Source of the DNA: Tricholomella constricta
Lineage: Eukaryota > Basidiomycota > Agaricomycetes > Agaricales > Lyophyllaceae
Direction: 5' to 3'
Assembly (NCBI GenBank): GCA_013368375.1
Contig: JAACJP010000026.1
Coordinates: 558,001-622,000 of the forward strand
DNA: 64,000 nt
The notes below the pieces were generated by a model. It was given only the letters and a program-made list of their open reading frames with translations, had not been told where the DNA came from and did no database searches. Positions within the stretch are counted from its first letter, which is position 1. Every line of letters starts with the position of its first letter. Position numbers and translations under genes: made by a program. Shown piece after piece: positions 11,245-20,375 of the stretch.

Positions 11245-14200
11245 TTAGTCGCGCATCCAGTGTTCCAGGTCACCGCATAGGATGCAGGCCTTGTCTCGAA
11301 TTCGTTGTTGCTTTACGTCTTCGTCAATCTTCACCCAGGGGCGTGTTGACTTCTTGAAACCACAGTTGTTGGCTTGTAGGGCCTCCTTGTCGTCCCATGC
11401 GATTTCCTGGTCTTGCGCCTTACCTTCCCTACCTGAGTCCGGGTCCTGATCATGACTTTCGGCGTTCAAGCGTGCGTTCCTGTTCCCTTGAGCCGTTTGC
11501 GGCGTCGTGCGGCTTGCGGGTCCGGCCGAAGGTCCCATCGGAGGTCGTGCGGAGGTGTTGGGGGTGTTCGCGTTATTCGCCCAGAGGGGTTTGTAGGACT
11601 CTGGATTTTCTATGCGATGTTCCCAGTACCTCCGATCGATTTGAGTGACCAGATCTCGGTAACCTTCGTAGGTTTCAGGGCTTGGTGCGATGGCCAGGAC
11701 GTTAAGGATTCGCTGGGGGAGCACTTTCCGGAGTGTGAACTGTAGTGCTACCCAGTTCCAGCCTGTTTCGTACGCTTCTTGTTCGAACTTGATGATGAAT
11801 GCTGTGAACTTTTCCCATTCCTTCATTTTCAGTCGCGAAATGTTGTTCTTGGCTTCCACTCTCGAGTTCGGTATTCCGAAGCGTGATCCTAATTCGTGTA
11901 CGAATCCTTCCCAATTCGTGAACATTGGGTGTTGGGGGTTGTACGTGAGTTGCAGCTGAAAGTAGTCCAAAGCTCCGTCCTTTAAGTAGGAGCTCGCGAA
12001 TGACACCTTCAGGTGATCCTGTTCGTAGGTGATCGCCTTGGCTTGAAACGTTACTAGGCATTCCGTGACGAAGGTTTTCCATCTCCTCGGTTCTTTTCCA
12101 GTGAAGGGGTCCGGTTTCCTGATGTCGATTTTCGATTCCAGGTTTAGGAGGTGTCGGTACTGTTCCGGGGTCAGGTTTTGGTTTGGGCCTAAGAGCTGTT
12201 GCGGTGGAGGTGGGGGTCGTTGAGGGTTTGCGAATTGGCCTCCTCCCGGATTTCCGGGTGGGCCTCCTCCTCCTCCTCCTCCGTGGCCTCCTCCTCCCCC
12301 TCCGGGACCTCCGTGGCCTCCCGGGCCTCCTGGTCCTTGTGGTGGTCCGTATCCTCCGTGACCTCCCCCTCCTCCAGGACCTCCTGTTCCTCCGGGGCCG
12401 TTTCCCCAATAACCTCCTCCTCCCCCTCCTGGTCCTCCGGGGCCGTTTCCCCATTGAGTTCCTCTCGGGGTAGGTGGTGGAGGGGTTAACCTCAGCAAGT
12501 CTCACGGTAGGGTGGGAAAGACTGGATATGGTAGGATAGATCTATATACGGTACACCGTAATGTATTTATAGTTCTGTAAGCCGCACGGACCATGCCTCG
12601 TGGAGGCCATGATGCACGCCTGCATGTGCCCAACTCCCAAATAGCGACGTCCTCGTCGCGATCCAAACATGAACCTAAGCTCAGAAACCAAACACACAAC
12701 CCTAAATCACCCCAGCTGTACCTAGGCGCGATGGGAAACCGTGAAACGTCTCCAAGCGTGATGCGATGCCGAATGCGCAGTGTGTCTGTCCTAATGTGGA
12801 AGTGTCGCCAACGTCTGCATATGCCCCACCTCCACATCGCGACGTCCTCGTCGCAGCCCTCAAGCCCATCACCTTTACTACCCTCCAGCACCGAGAAAAC
12901 CAGGTAAAAACAGTTGCAGGTGTCGGAAACAGAAAAAGCACTTTAAAAAGCACCGCGAGGGTGCTGGTGCATGGAGTGTTGATTGGATTTGGAAAGGAGA
13001 GTCGGTGTCAGAAGCCGCAGATGGGGGGTGTTGTTATTGGTGTCGGTGGTAGACTGCTTCATTAACCGGAAGCGGACGGTGATCCAGACAGACAGTTGCG
13101 GGTACGAATGCCACTGTCGTCACCAAATGGAGGGGTTAACCTCAGCAAGTCTCACGGTAGGGTGGGAAAGACTGGATATGGTAGGATAGATCTATATACG
13201 GTACACCGTAATGTATTTATAGTTCTGTAAGCCGCACGGACCATGCCTCGTGGAGGCCATGATGCACGCCTGCAGTGGTCCCGAAGATCCCGGAGGTGGT
13301 TGGGGCTGTGGAGGTGGTCCGTTGTACTGGGGGTTCGGTCGTCCGCCGGGTATGGGTGGGGCTGGTCCGGGGTTGTAGCCAGTTCTGTATTGTTCGAACT
13401 GGGGGAATTGTTGTTGGGTCCCTTGCCTTCCGTCGAGGATGTTTACGTTTTTGACCGGGGCCGGGGTCCGCTCCGATTCCACGTCGTTCTCTTGGGGAGA
13501 TTGGGCGTGGGCCTTGCGGTGACCTCCTGTTCTGACTTGCCAGATGAGGTGGTGTTTGGCGCCAGTCTTCTCGTGCCCTAGGGGGTGCTCCCTCCCTTCT
13601 TTCCGAGTTTTCTTCGCGTAGTTCGTAGCTGTGGGCGTACGACAGTGGCGTTGGGATTCCCCGTTCCGACGGAGGTAGGGGAATGTTCTCAGGTTCCCTC
13701 GGAGGTACTCCTTCTTGGTTTGCGAAGGTCCTCTGTGGGCCCTGAAAACCCGAATTTGGCCTGGAAAACAGTCCTTCGACAGGGGGGTTCTCTTCGGGGA
13801 TTCTTTGTAAGTTGTGGGCTCCCCAGAACCCGAACGTCGGAGCTCTTCGAGCGTCTGTCCCTGGTGTGACGGTGGGTTCGAACCCTTCTTGGCTGGGGGG
13901 AGCGTTCCCTTGGTTCATCCTCCTGAGTAGAGCCGAAGCTGTCTGCGTATTGACCGTGCTTGTCGCTCGTGGAGGTTCTTCGAATCTAGTTTCGATTCTG
14001 GAGGGAACGGGCTCCTGAATTGGCATGTGGAAGGAACGTCCCGCGCTTTGGGGGTCGGAGAATCTTCTTCCCTCGTTGGACGTCTGGATTTCTCCAGCCA
14101 GAGCGCGTAATCTTCTTTCGTTTCCCCCCATTTGTAGCAACACCGTCAGTTGTGGGGGTAATCGATGGGCTTCGTGCAGTTGCATGGTCGACAACACGAG

Positions 14201-14794
14201 GTTGGCCCATTGTTCCGGTGTTCGGGGTTGATGATCCATCCCCATGGTTTCGACTAGGAGCTCGTGCACTTGTCGTGAAAACTCTTCCCGCGTCATGCGG
14301 AGCTCGTAGAGTATTCTTTCATGGTCTGAACCGTGTAGGAAGGGGTTTTGTTGACGAGCGAAGTGTCCCTGTCCCTCCTCCCGAGCCCTATCCCTCCTCT
14401 GGAACATCTCCGGGTGCCTCAACCTTTCGTAGTATGACCCGGGAGTCTGGTTACTTGAAGGCGGAGGTCCGGAGGCCGTTGCGGATGGTGGTAAGGGGGG
14501 ATAGTTGGGGGTGGCGAGTTGGTAGGACGGGTTGAATATGTTTGAGGGGGTCCGGGGTAGGGGTCGTCGAGGGTCCTGACTGGCTGAGGAAAAGTCCCCC
14601 TCGTGTTGGCCTGGTTGGAAAATGTTGTGTTCCAGTCTGGACCTGTTGGTTCCAAAGGTCCCTTGCATCATGTGTCCTGTTGAGGCAGGGGAGGTTTCGA
14701 AAGGTGGTGGTGAAGGTCTTCTTTGTGTGAAAGAGGGACCTTCGAAGTTTTGATAGCGGACTGTGGTGTTGGGCTCCACTATCGTCGAGGACAT
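11245..14794 (-). pseudogene. E1 gag, split by TRIM1 and frameshifted
   Basis: The N-terminal part (13275..14794) starts MSSTIVEPNTTVRYQ and is Pro/Ser/Arg-rich. From about 13680 down, a frame shifted by one reads better and continues to the TRIM1 boundary at 13275. Removing TRIM1 (12478..13274) and one GTGG copy joins it in phase to the Gly/Pro-rich segment at 12477..11245. That segment carries a capsid-like region (KIDIRKPDPFTGKEPRRWKTF, FTAFIIKFEQEAYETGWNW) and the start of a CCHC knuckle, CILCGDLEHWMRD. The stop TAA falls exactly where the last Cys of the knuckle is expected. Pol lies in the minus-one frame and is open across the gag stop. It cannot yield one intact Gag as it stands. Confidence 0.85.
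12478..13274 (-). mobile_element. TRIM1, miniature LTR element inside E1 gag
   Basis: Two 147-bp direct repeats (12478..12624 and 13128..13274, TG..CA, starting TGGAGGGGTTAACC) are identical as read. They enclose about 500 bp with no coding potential. The 4-bp sequence GTGG flanks both sides (12474-12477, 13275-13278), a target duplication. Beside the right LTR the minus strand reads TTTGGTGACGACAGTGGC, which would suit a tRNA-type primer site starting TGG two bases from the LTR, so minus orientation is likely. It must use enzymes from another element. Identical LTRs make it the youngest layer of the left nest. Confidence 0.9.
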
Positions 14795-14810
14795 GTCCGG
14801 TGGGTGGGGA

Positions 14811-14823
14811 GACCTCGATATTA
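14811..14823 (-). other. E1 primer-binding site, self-priming type
   Basis: The 13 bases abutting the 5' LTR (plus strand GACCTCGATATTA) are an exact reverse complement of 15067..15079 inside the same LTR. On the minus-strand RNA these two stretches can pair. The LTR stretch lies about 30 bp downstream of a TATA box, i.e. at the expected transcript start, as in Tf1-like self-priming elements. The sequence does not begin with TGG, as tRNA-primed sites do. Confidence 0.82.
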
Positions 14824-15182
14824 TGTTAGGACCTGATGTAGCACGCTGGTTACGGAGTTATTCCGGGACCACCGAGGCGGACAGGCCTGACGTTGTCGAG
14901 GAAGACGAGCTCCGAAGGGTTGTTCGGAGGTCGTGAGCGTCGACAAGGACGTTCGCAAGAGCTTGTTCGAACGAATGAAGCTTAAGCGATACGAGAGTGA
15001 AGCAGAATAGATTCGAGAAAGTGAGAGAGAACAAGAACGAGAACAGAGACTAGTCGTAACAATTGGTAATATCGAGGTCAAGAGTCCAACAGAGAAGTGG
15101 TGCCATATATATACAGTGGTCGTGCGTGGGAAAACGTAGTGGATGTGAGTTTTAGGGGTGGTCGTTAGGGGCGGTCGTGACA
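14824..15182 (-). repeat. E1 5' LTR with promoter
   Basis: A 359-bp LTR, TGTTAGG..GTGACA on the plus strand. It holds the element promoter: a TATA box at 15105..15113 and an inferred start near 15079, leaving a transcribed LTR part of about 256 nt. Confidence 0.95.
15105..15113 (-). promoter_or_regulatory. TATA box of E1 5' LTR
   Basis: The minus strand reads TATATATAT. It lies 26-34 bp upstream of 15079, the 5' edge of the 13-nt stretch that pairs with the primer-binding site. The spacing supports transcription starting exactly at the self-primer. Confidence 0.7.
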
Positions 15183-15187
15183 GTAGG

Positions 15188-15384
15188 CCACGACGCGACG
15201 GGGCAATCGGCTTAGCGACTGCGATCGGTGTCGTCGGGTCGGAGGGGTTTTGTACGTCTTTGTCGGTTGGTTCACTCATCGGAATAGCAGCAATATTAGG
15301 TGTATTGGCGTATTCTACGGATAAAGGAGCGAACCGATTACGACTAGACAACGGGGGCGTACGTTCCACCCGTTGTGTGATTAA
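15188..15384 (-). pseudogene. Element A pol, N-terminal linker fragment (cut by E1)
   Basis: This minus-strand frame (RTPPLSSRNRFAPLSVEY .. PIAVAKPIAPSRRGL) is minus-one relative to gag. It runs into the E1 insertion site and resumes at 3839 in phase once E1 is removed. It is a low-complexity linker between gag and protease. The slip-like heptamer GGGTTTT (15384..15390) lies immediately before the gag stop codon, where a minus-one shift would enter this frame. Confidence 0.8.
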
Positions 15385-16595
15385 AAACCCTCCTCGGCGT
15401 CGGAGGCTGTCGCGTCGGCCGACGATGGAGTCGGGTCGGCGGGGACTGCGTCCTTGCGAGCTAGACGTTCCATGATAAGCGCCTCCAGCTCATCATCGAG
15501 CATGTGGCGCACGTCCCAGCGCAAAGGGCAGTCACGAGAGTAGTGACCCTTTTTCTTGCACCGGAAACAGTGGTCGTTGGCAGGCGCGACTCGATCGCGC
15601 ATCCGATCTACGTCCATTGGGATGCCCTGGGGGATCGGCCTGGGGGCTGGTGCGACAGGAGCGCGGGGGGCGGGGGGAGCGAGAGCGGGAGCGGGAGCGG
15701 GGGCAGTAGCGAACGCCCATCGTGCAGCTGCGGCGGTGGGCTGGCGGCTGTCGGGCACCTTTGTCGGGACCATCCGACGGTGGAAGTCGTCCTCCGACCT
15801 CATGATGAAATCTTGAGAACGAGCGATCCTCAGCCACTCCTCAATCTTCTCGTCGTGCGGGCGACCCGTGGTGATGCTTCCAAGTCGCCTCGAGAGCTTC
15901 GGGTCCATTCCCCGACGGAATTTGAGGACCAGGTGACACCCATCTGGGTAGCCCGCCTTGACCCACAGGGATCGGAACGAGTCGATGTACTCGTCGATCG
16001 ATCGACCATTCTGGAAGTACGCTGTCGACTTCAGGATGAGCGCGGCATCGGCGACCTCATCGAAGAGGAAGAACTCGCCGCGGAAGGTGTCTTCGAAGTC
16101 CTTCCAGGCGGGAAAGACGTCCTTGGCGGTTCCGAACTGGAACACCCGACTGACGAAGTCGGCGGCTCGCCCGTGCTGCATGTATGACAGCACCCATACT
16201 ATTCGGGCGTGGTCATCGGCAAAACTTCCCCCGCACAAGGAGAAGTAGAGCTTGCAGGCGTTCAAGAACGCGCGACCGCCCGAACGGGCGCCGTCGTAAA
16301 TGGGAGGGGGCGACGGTCGGAGGTGGTGCGATCCCGATCGCGGAGAGCCTGGCAGCGGGGTGGTCGTCTCAGGCGGCGGAGGGGTCGTGTCTGCTTCGGG
16401 AGCAGCGGGGGTGGGATTGGGGGGTGTCCCCGACATGAATGTTTCGAAAAGAGCGGAGAGGCGGTCCATAGAGGCCGAGTTGGAGGTATTGGAGGCAGAG
16501 AGAGCCGAAATTGTGGCTTCCATATTCGCCAACCGCTCCTCCGTCGTGAGGAACGGAGAGAACGGTCGCTGCGACATGTCACCAAATTCGGACAT
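15381..16595 (-). CDS. Element A gag polyprotein
   Basis: A complete 404-residue Gag starting MSEFGDMSQRPFSPFLTTEE. A helical N-terminus (residues about 20-55) precedes a Pro-rich stretch. The retrotransposon capsid region follows (about 95-260: YDGARSGGRAFLNACKLYF, then FEDTFRGEFF and a YIDSFRSLW motif). A CCHC zinc knuckle sits near residue 345 (CFRCKKKGHYSRDC, C-x2-C-x4-H-x4-C). Gag coats the RNA and builds the particle. The tail ends SDAEEGF just before TAA. Pol is in the minus-one frame and overlaps the stop, so ribosomal frameshifting is the likely link. No disabling mutation was seen. Confidence 0.93.
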   Translation of the reverse strand: MSEFGDMSQRPFSPFLTTEERLANMEATISALSASNTSNSASMDRLSALFETFMSGTPPNPTPAAPEADTTPPPPETTTPLPGSPRSGSHHLRPSPPPIYDGARSGGRAFLNACKLYFSLCGGSFADDHARIVWVLSYMQHGRAADFVSRVFQFGTAKDVFPAWKDFEDTFRGEFFLFDEVADAALILKSTAYFQNGRSIDEYIDSFRSLWVKAGYPDGCHLVLKFRRGMDPKLSRRLGSITTGRPHDEKIEEWLRIARSQDFIMRSEDDFHRRMVPTKVPDSRQPTAAAARWAFATAPAPAPALAPPAPRAPVAPAPRPIPQGIPMDVDRMRDRVAPANDHCFRCKKKGHYSRDCPLRWDVRHMLDDELEALIMERLARKDAVPADPTPSSADATASDAEEGF

Positions 16596-16708
16596 CTCGA
16601 AACGGGACTGGGCGGGCGATCGGAGCGAGCGCGCGTTGGACGGTCGCGTGTAGCAGACGCGTGTTTCGGCGCGGAAGCGGATCGGTCAGCTTCGTCGGGT
16701 TTCTAGAG

Positions 16709-16720
16709 TTACTCTATTCT
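16709..16720 (-). other. Element A self-priming primer-binding site
   Basis: The plus strand TTACTCTATTCT is separated from the LTR by GC. Its reverse complement AGAATAGAGTAA occurs in the LTR at 16839..16850, about 30 bp from the TATA-like CTATATAC at 16877..16884. Same logic as in E1. Confidence 0.75.
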
Positions 16721-16722
16721 GC

Positions 16723-17213
16723 TGTTAGGGCGACCTCAGCTGCAGAGCTTAGTCGTGCTGACAGAGGGGAATCCAATGTTATATTATGTACGGTAGAGAG
16801 AGCGTAAGTAAACCTACCTGACAGAGGGGAATCCAATGAGAATAGAGTAAAGGATTCCCCCATGTCGGGAGGATGACTATATACGAATAAGATACGTGAG
16901 GGCCGGCTCTCTGGGGTGTATGGTATGTAAATGATAACGGATGGGCAGTGGCGCGTGTATGTACATGTTCCCGACGCTGTCCGATCCTCGTGACTCAGGG
17001 CACGGGCACGAGGTCGGGCGACCGACGTCGGGATGTCGGACGTCAGGATCGGGCGCGCGCTGGAAGGGGAGGTAGCGACAGGGATGTATAAGTATGTACA
17101 CCGACGCTTGGGTCGGAGCGTCGGGGTCGGGGGCGCGATCGGTCGGGAGCGATCGCACGTGTCGGGGGACAGTCGGTGAGCGCCGGAGGGCGTGAACGGG
17201 CGTTCCCCTAACA
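16723..17213 (-). repeat. Element A 5' LTR (491 bp)
   Basis: The ends are TGTTAGGG..CCCTAACA, an inverted pair. The bases left of it are the PBS region of element A and the right end matches the LTR fragment at 1..6. It contains two copies of a GACAGAGGGGAATCCAAT motif about 60 bp apart, one next to the inferred start at 16850, and a TATA-like box at 16877..16884. Confidence 0.88.
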
Positions 17214-17379
17214 GCCGGCCCTCAAGTAATTTACTCGTATATAGTCATCCTCCTGACATGGGGGAATCCTTTACTCTATTCTCATTGGATTCCCCTCTGC
17301 CAGGTAGGTTTACTTACGCTCTCTCTATCGTACATAATATAACATTGGATTCCCCTCTGCCAGTACGACTAAGCTCTGC
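17214..17379 (+). repeat. Inverted partial LTR of family A
   Basis: This stretch is the reverse complement of roughly 16743..16916 with a few mismatches, starting exactly at the LTR end. It lacks both LTR termini. With the LTR it forms a long imperfect palindrome. It is probably a remnant of another copy inserted or rearranged head-to-head. Confidence 0.85.
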
Positions 17380-17737
17380 TTTGTTAGAATCTAGACCGAT
17401 CGTTCACTGTAAGTGACCAATAAGTAAGTCCTTAGTCTTGTATACTTGACTATGTTTATTATGTGGACCCGTACCTGTAAGTGACCGATAAGTAAGTCTA
17501 CACTAAAGTCAGTTCCGTGTCCTGTTAGATATAAATGTAAGCTACTCACCCTTAGTCTCGTATACTTGACTAAGGGTGTCCATAGGTAAGGTAAGGTATA
17601 TATATGTACTGTAGTGATAAAGAGTCTTTGTAATATATAGATGAAAGGGAAAATAGACCGTGAATGATCGAGCTGACACAAAGGATATGTTCGATGCTCT
17701 TCACATTCCAACATGCTTGGAGGTCACCCTAACACTA
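17380..17737. other. AT-rich spacer with short repeats
   Basis: No gene is seen. It holds two copies of TGTAAGTGACC[A/G]ATAAGTAAGTC (about 17408 and 17476) and two copies of CTTAGTCT[T/C]GTATACTTGACTA (about 17433 and 17550). The second lies within the near-palindrome CCCTTAGTCTCGTATACTTGACTAAGGG (shown in part only by its halves CCCTTAGTC and GACTAAGGG). Possibly a decayed LTR or MITE. Confidence 0.5.
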
Positions 17738-18213
17738 TCACACTGGCAAAGGGGAATCCGAAGTTATATTTGATGTACAGTAAACGAAGGTAAGTAAGGC
17801 TTACCTGGCAAAGGGGAATCCAAAGAGAACAGTGTAAAGGATTCCCAAATGCCAGGGGGCCGACTATATACGAGTGTAGGACATGAGGGCCGGTCCTCCA
17901 GAGTGTACAGTACATGTAATAATAACGAATGGTGTGCGGTGCGTGTACGGACACATTCCCGACGCTGTCCGATCCTCGTGGCTCAGGGTACGGGCACGAG
18001 GCGGGACAGCCGATGTCGGGATGTCGGGTCATCGGGATCGGCGTCGGGCGCACGCAGGGAAGGAGGTGAAGCGACAGGAAGTGAGTAAGTATGTACACCG
18101 ACGCTTGGGTCAGAGCGTCGGGTCGGGATCGCGATCGGTCGGTCGGGGGCAATCACATGAGTCGGGGAACGATCTGTGAGCGTCGGAGGGCGCGAACAGG
18201 AGTTCCCCTGACA
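17738..18213 (-). repeat. LTR B (3' LTR of element B, left-truncated)
   Basis: Ends CCCCTGACA at 18213, followed by the same polypurine tract and pol tail as element A at position 7. It matches LTR C apart from C's MITE and about 30 bp missing at the left end. At 17790-17800 it shows the uninterrupted site (CGAAGGTAAGTAAGG) into which the MITE went in LTR C. Confidence 0.88.
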
Positions 18214-18240
18214 TCACCCCCCCTTTTGAATCGCAACAGC

Positions 18241-19566
18241 TCAGTGCGGGGTGACGGTGGCGAAGACGGCGGGGGATAGAGTGAAGATGCCACGGATGTG
18301 GCGCGCGGCGTCAGGATTGTCGTAGTGGAACTTGCGAACCAGGTCGGGAGCGGCGACGTTCTCCCGGGGCTCCCACGAAGCTTCTTCGTAGCCATAGCCT
18401 TTCCAGAAGATTTTGTACTGAAGTTTCTTGCGGAAGATGCGACTGTGGAGGATTTTCTGGACTTCGTAATGGGGCTCGTCGTCAATGATGTCTGGCAGCG
18501 GCGGTGGATCGGACTGCCGACCTTCAATCAGGTCAGCAACGGCGGGGACAAGCTTCACGACGTGGAAGACTGGATGCATGCGCTTTATGGACTGAGGCAG
18601 CAAGAGGCGGTATGCGAGCGGGCTGACTCGCCTTTGCACGACGAAAGGGCCAAGGTAGCAATGCGACAACTTCTTCGATGGTCGGGTCATAGAAATGTCG
18701 GTCGCGTCCAAGTACACCTTGTCGCCAGGCTGGTAGTCGGGCGTTGGGGCGTGTCGCTGGTTGTAATACCGCTCCATGTCGTCTTTGGCCTTTGAAAGCG
18801 CCGCCTTGGCTTCCTCCTGTGCTTCCTTCATGCGCTCCACGAACTCGTCAGCCGACTTATTCTTGGAAGCACCCCGACGTGGCTCGAAGCCCATGCATGG
18901 ATGCCGACCAGTGTCGAGCAGGAAGGGGGTCTGCTGCTTCACTGAATGTACATGGTTGTTGTAACTGAATTTGGCATCGGGCAAGAGGTCCTCCCAGTCG
19001 TTCTGGCGCTCGTTGCAGAAGACCCGCAAGAACTGTTCCAGCTCCTGGTTGACACGCTCAGTCTGTCCATCGGTCTGCGGGTGGTACGCTGTTGAAGCCG
19101 ACAGTTTGATACCCAGGAGTGTGTACAGTTCGCGCATGAACTCGGCGACGAACTGTGGACCTCGATCAGAGATGAATGCGTCGGGGAGACCGTGCAGCTT
19201 CCAGACGTGGCGACAATAGAGGTTGGCAGCTCCCAAAGCCGAACAGGTCGTATGCGATGCGATGAAGTGTGCGCGCCCCACTGAATCCACGACGTTCATG
19301 ATCGCGTCGTGGCCGTTGGACTCTGGAAGTTCGGTGATGAAGTCGACCAATACGACATTCCATCAGCCTTCGGGGATGGGAAGCGGCTGCAGCTGTCCGA
19401 CGAGGGGTTCGCATCGAGGTTTCGTGCGCAGACACATGTCACAGGTGCTGGTGTACGAACTGATGAAGCACGACATCTGGGGCCACCAGTAGTTGCGCGA
19501 CACCAGTTCGAGCGTCTTCCAGCGACCAGGGTGACTGGCGACCTTGGAGTCATGATGCTGCTCCAC
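18241..19566 (-). pseudogene. Element B integrase and chromodomain, interrupted by TGA
   Basis: This is close to 7..1400 of element A in the same order: integrase zinc finger (HHDSKVASHPGRWKTLE .. C..C), core with DFITELPES, FISDRGPQF and DGQTERVNQELEQ, then chromodomain (HYEVQKILHSR .. YKIFWKGYGYEEASWEP). TGA at 19363-19365 stands where element A has CGA (Arg before Trp-Asn-Val-Val), a C-to-T change in a CpG. The Pol tail is also shortened by a stop at 18241. A deletion of about 460 bp joins it to the RNase H part at about 19600. Confidence 0.88.
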
Positions 19567-19582
19567 AATGCGTCGGCGGAGG

Positions 19583-20335
19583 TCAGGAACGTTCGGGACA
19601 TACGAAGTGCTGCCACTCCTCCAGAGACCGGATGATCGCTAGCATCTCCTTGTCATGGATCTCGTAGTTCCGCTCGACTGCATTCAAGCTTTTTGAGTAG
19701 AACACAACCGGGTGCCACTTGCCATCGGATGGCGACTCTTGCGACAGGACCGCGCCCGTTGCGAAGTCGGATGAGTCGGCTTCGATGCGGTATGGTCGGT
19801 CGTCGTCGGGGAACATGAGGACTGGCCCCGACGTGATCGCAGATTTCAGAAGGGCAAAGGCTGACTGCTCCGACTCTCCCCATCGCCAGGCGACGTCTTT
19901 GCCAGTCAAGTCGAACAGGGGTCTGGCGTGGTGTGAGAAGTATCGGAGCATGGGTGCGGCCACAGGCATCGGGATGGGGGCAGTCGGGCGACTCGCAGTC
20001 GGGACTGTCGGGGCCAACCGACGGTGGAAGTCCTCCTCGGTCCTCATGATGAAGTCCTGGGAGCGGGCGATCGCTAGCCAGTCCTCGATCTTGGAGTCGT
20101 TGGGGTGACCTGTGGTGATGCTCCCAAGCCTCCTTGAGAGCTTCAGGTCCATGCCCCGACGGAATTTGAGGACCAGATGGCGGCCGTCTGGGTAATCGGC
20201 CTTGATCCACAGGGCCTTGAACGAGTTGTTGTACTCGTCGATGGTGCGCCCATTCTGGAAGTACGCTGTCGACTCAAGAATGAGCGCAGCATCGGTGACC
20301 TCGTCAAACAGGAAGAACTCCTTCTCGACGTTCAA
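19583..20335 (-). pseudogene. Element B gag-to-RNase H fusion frame
   Basis: An open frame of 250 residues starts within capsid (EKEFFLFDEVTDAALILEST .. YPDGRHLVLKFRRGMD), runs to VAAPML and then directly into the RT thumb/RNase H of pol (YFSHHARPLFDLTGKDVAWR .. IEADSSDFATGAVLSQ). The zinc knuckle, protease and RT palm are deleted, but the frame survives. It ends by a second deletion just after EEWQHFV. It is a deletion product, not a functional polyprotein. Confidence 0.85.
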
Positions 20336-20375
20336 TGCGAAGTCCTTCCAGGTCGGGAATGCACGCTTAACCGAC

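Larger units (their letters stand above)
3845..15182 (-). mobile_element. Young Ty3/gypsy chromovirus E1, complete, nested in element A
   Basis: Two 359-bp LTRs (3845..4203 and 14824..15182, both TG..CA) differ at only two positions and are flanked by the exact 5-bp duplication GTAGG (3840-3844 and 15183-15187). On the minus strand the order is 5' LTR, self-priming PBS, gag (split by TRIM1), pol with two protease domains, an antisense gene, polypurine tract (4204..4219) and 3' LTR. Without TRIM1 and one TSD copy the element is about 10.5 kb, long for the group because of the antisense gene. Near-identical LTRs mean recent insertion. Defects: gag frame change near 13.6 kb, gag split by TRIM1, and integrase Asp to Asn. 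Confidence 0.96.
1..17213 (-). mobile_element. Ty3/gypsy chromovirus A (outer element, 3' LTR off-window)
   Basis: On the minus strand this element reads 5' LTR (16723..17213), gag (15381..16595), pol start (15188..15384), then after the nested element E1 the rest of pol (7..3839). Bases 1-6 are the last bases of its 3' LTR. The pol stop TGA at 7-9 sits in a polypurine tract (A4G7) that abuts the LTR. Removing E1 and one copy of the 5-bp duplication GTAGG makes the pol frame continuous across the insertion. Pol ends in a chromodomain, which defines a chromovirus. Inactivating change seen: an in-frame TGA at 2398-2400 in reverse transcriptase. Integrase catalytic residues look intact. Confidence 0.93.

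Noticed and set aside
12183..12489. Plus-strand frames of about 96 residues rich in Leu/Arg/Ser
   Set aside because: Mirror of the Gly/Pro-rich repeats of E1 gag; low-complexity shadow frames.
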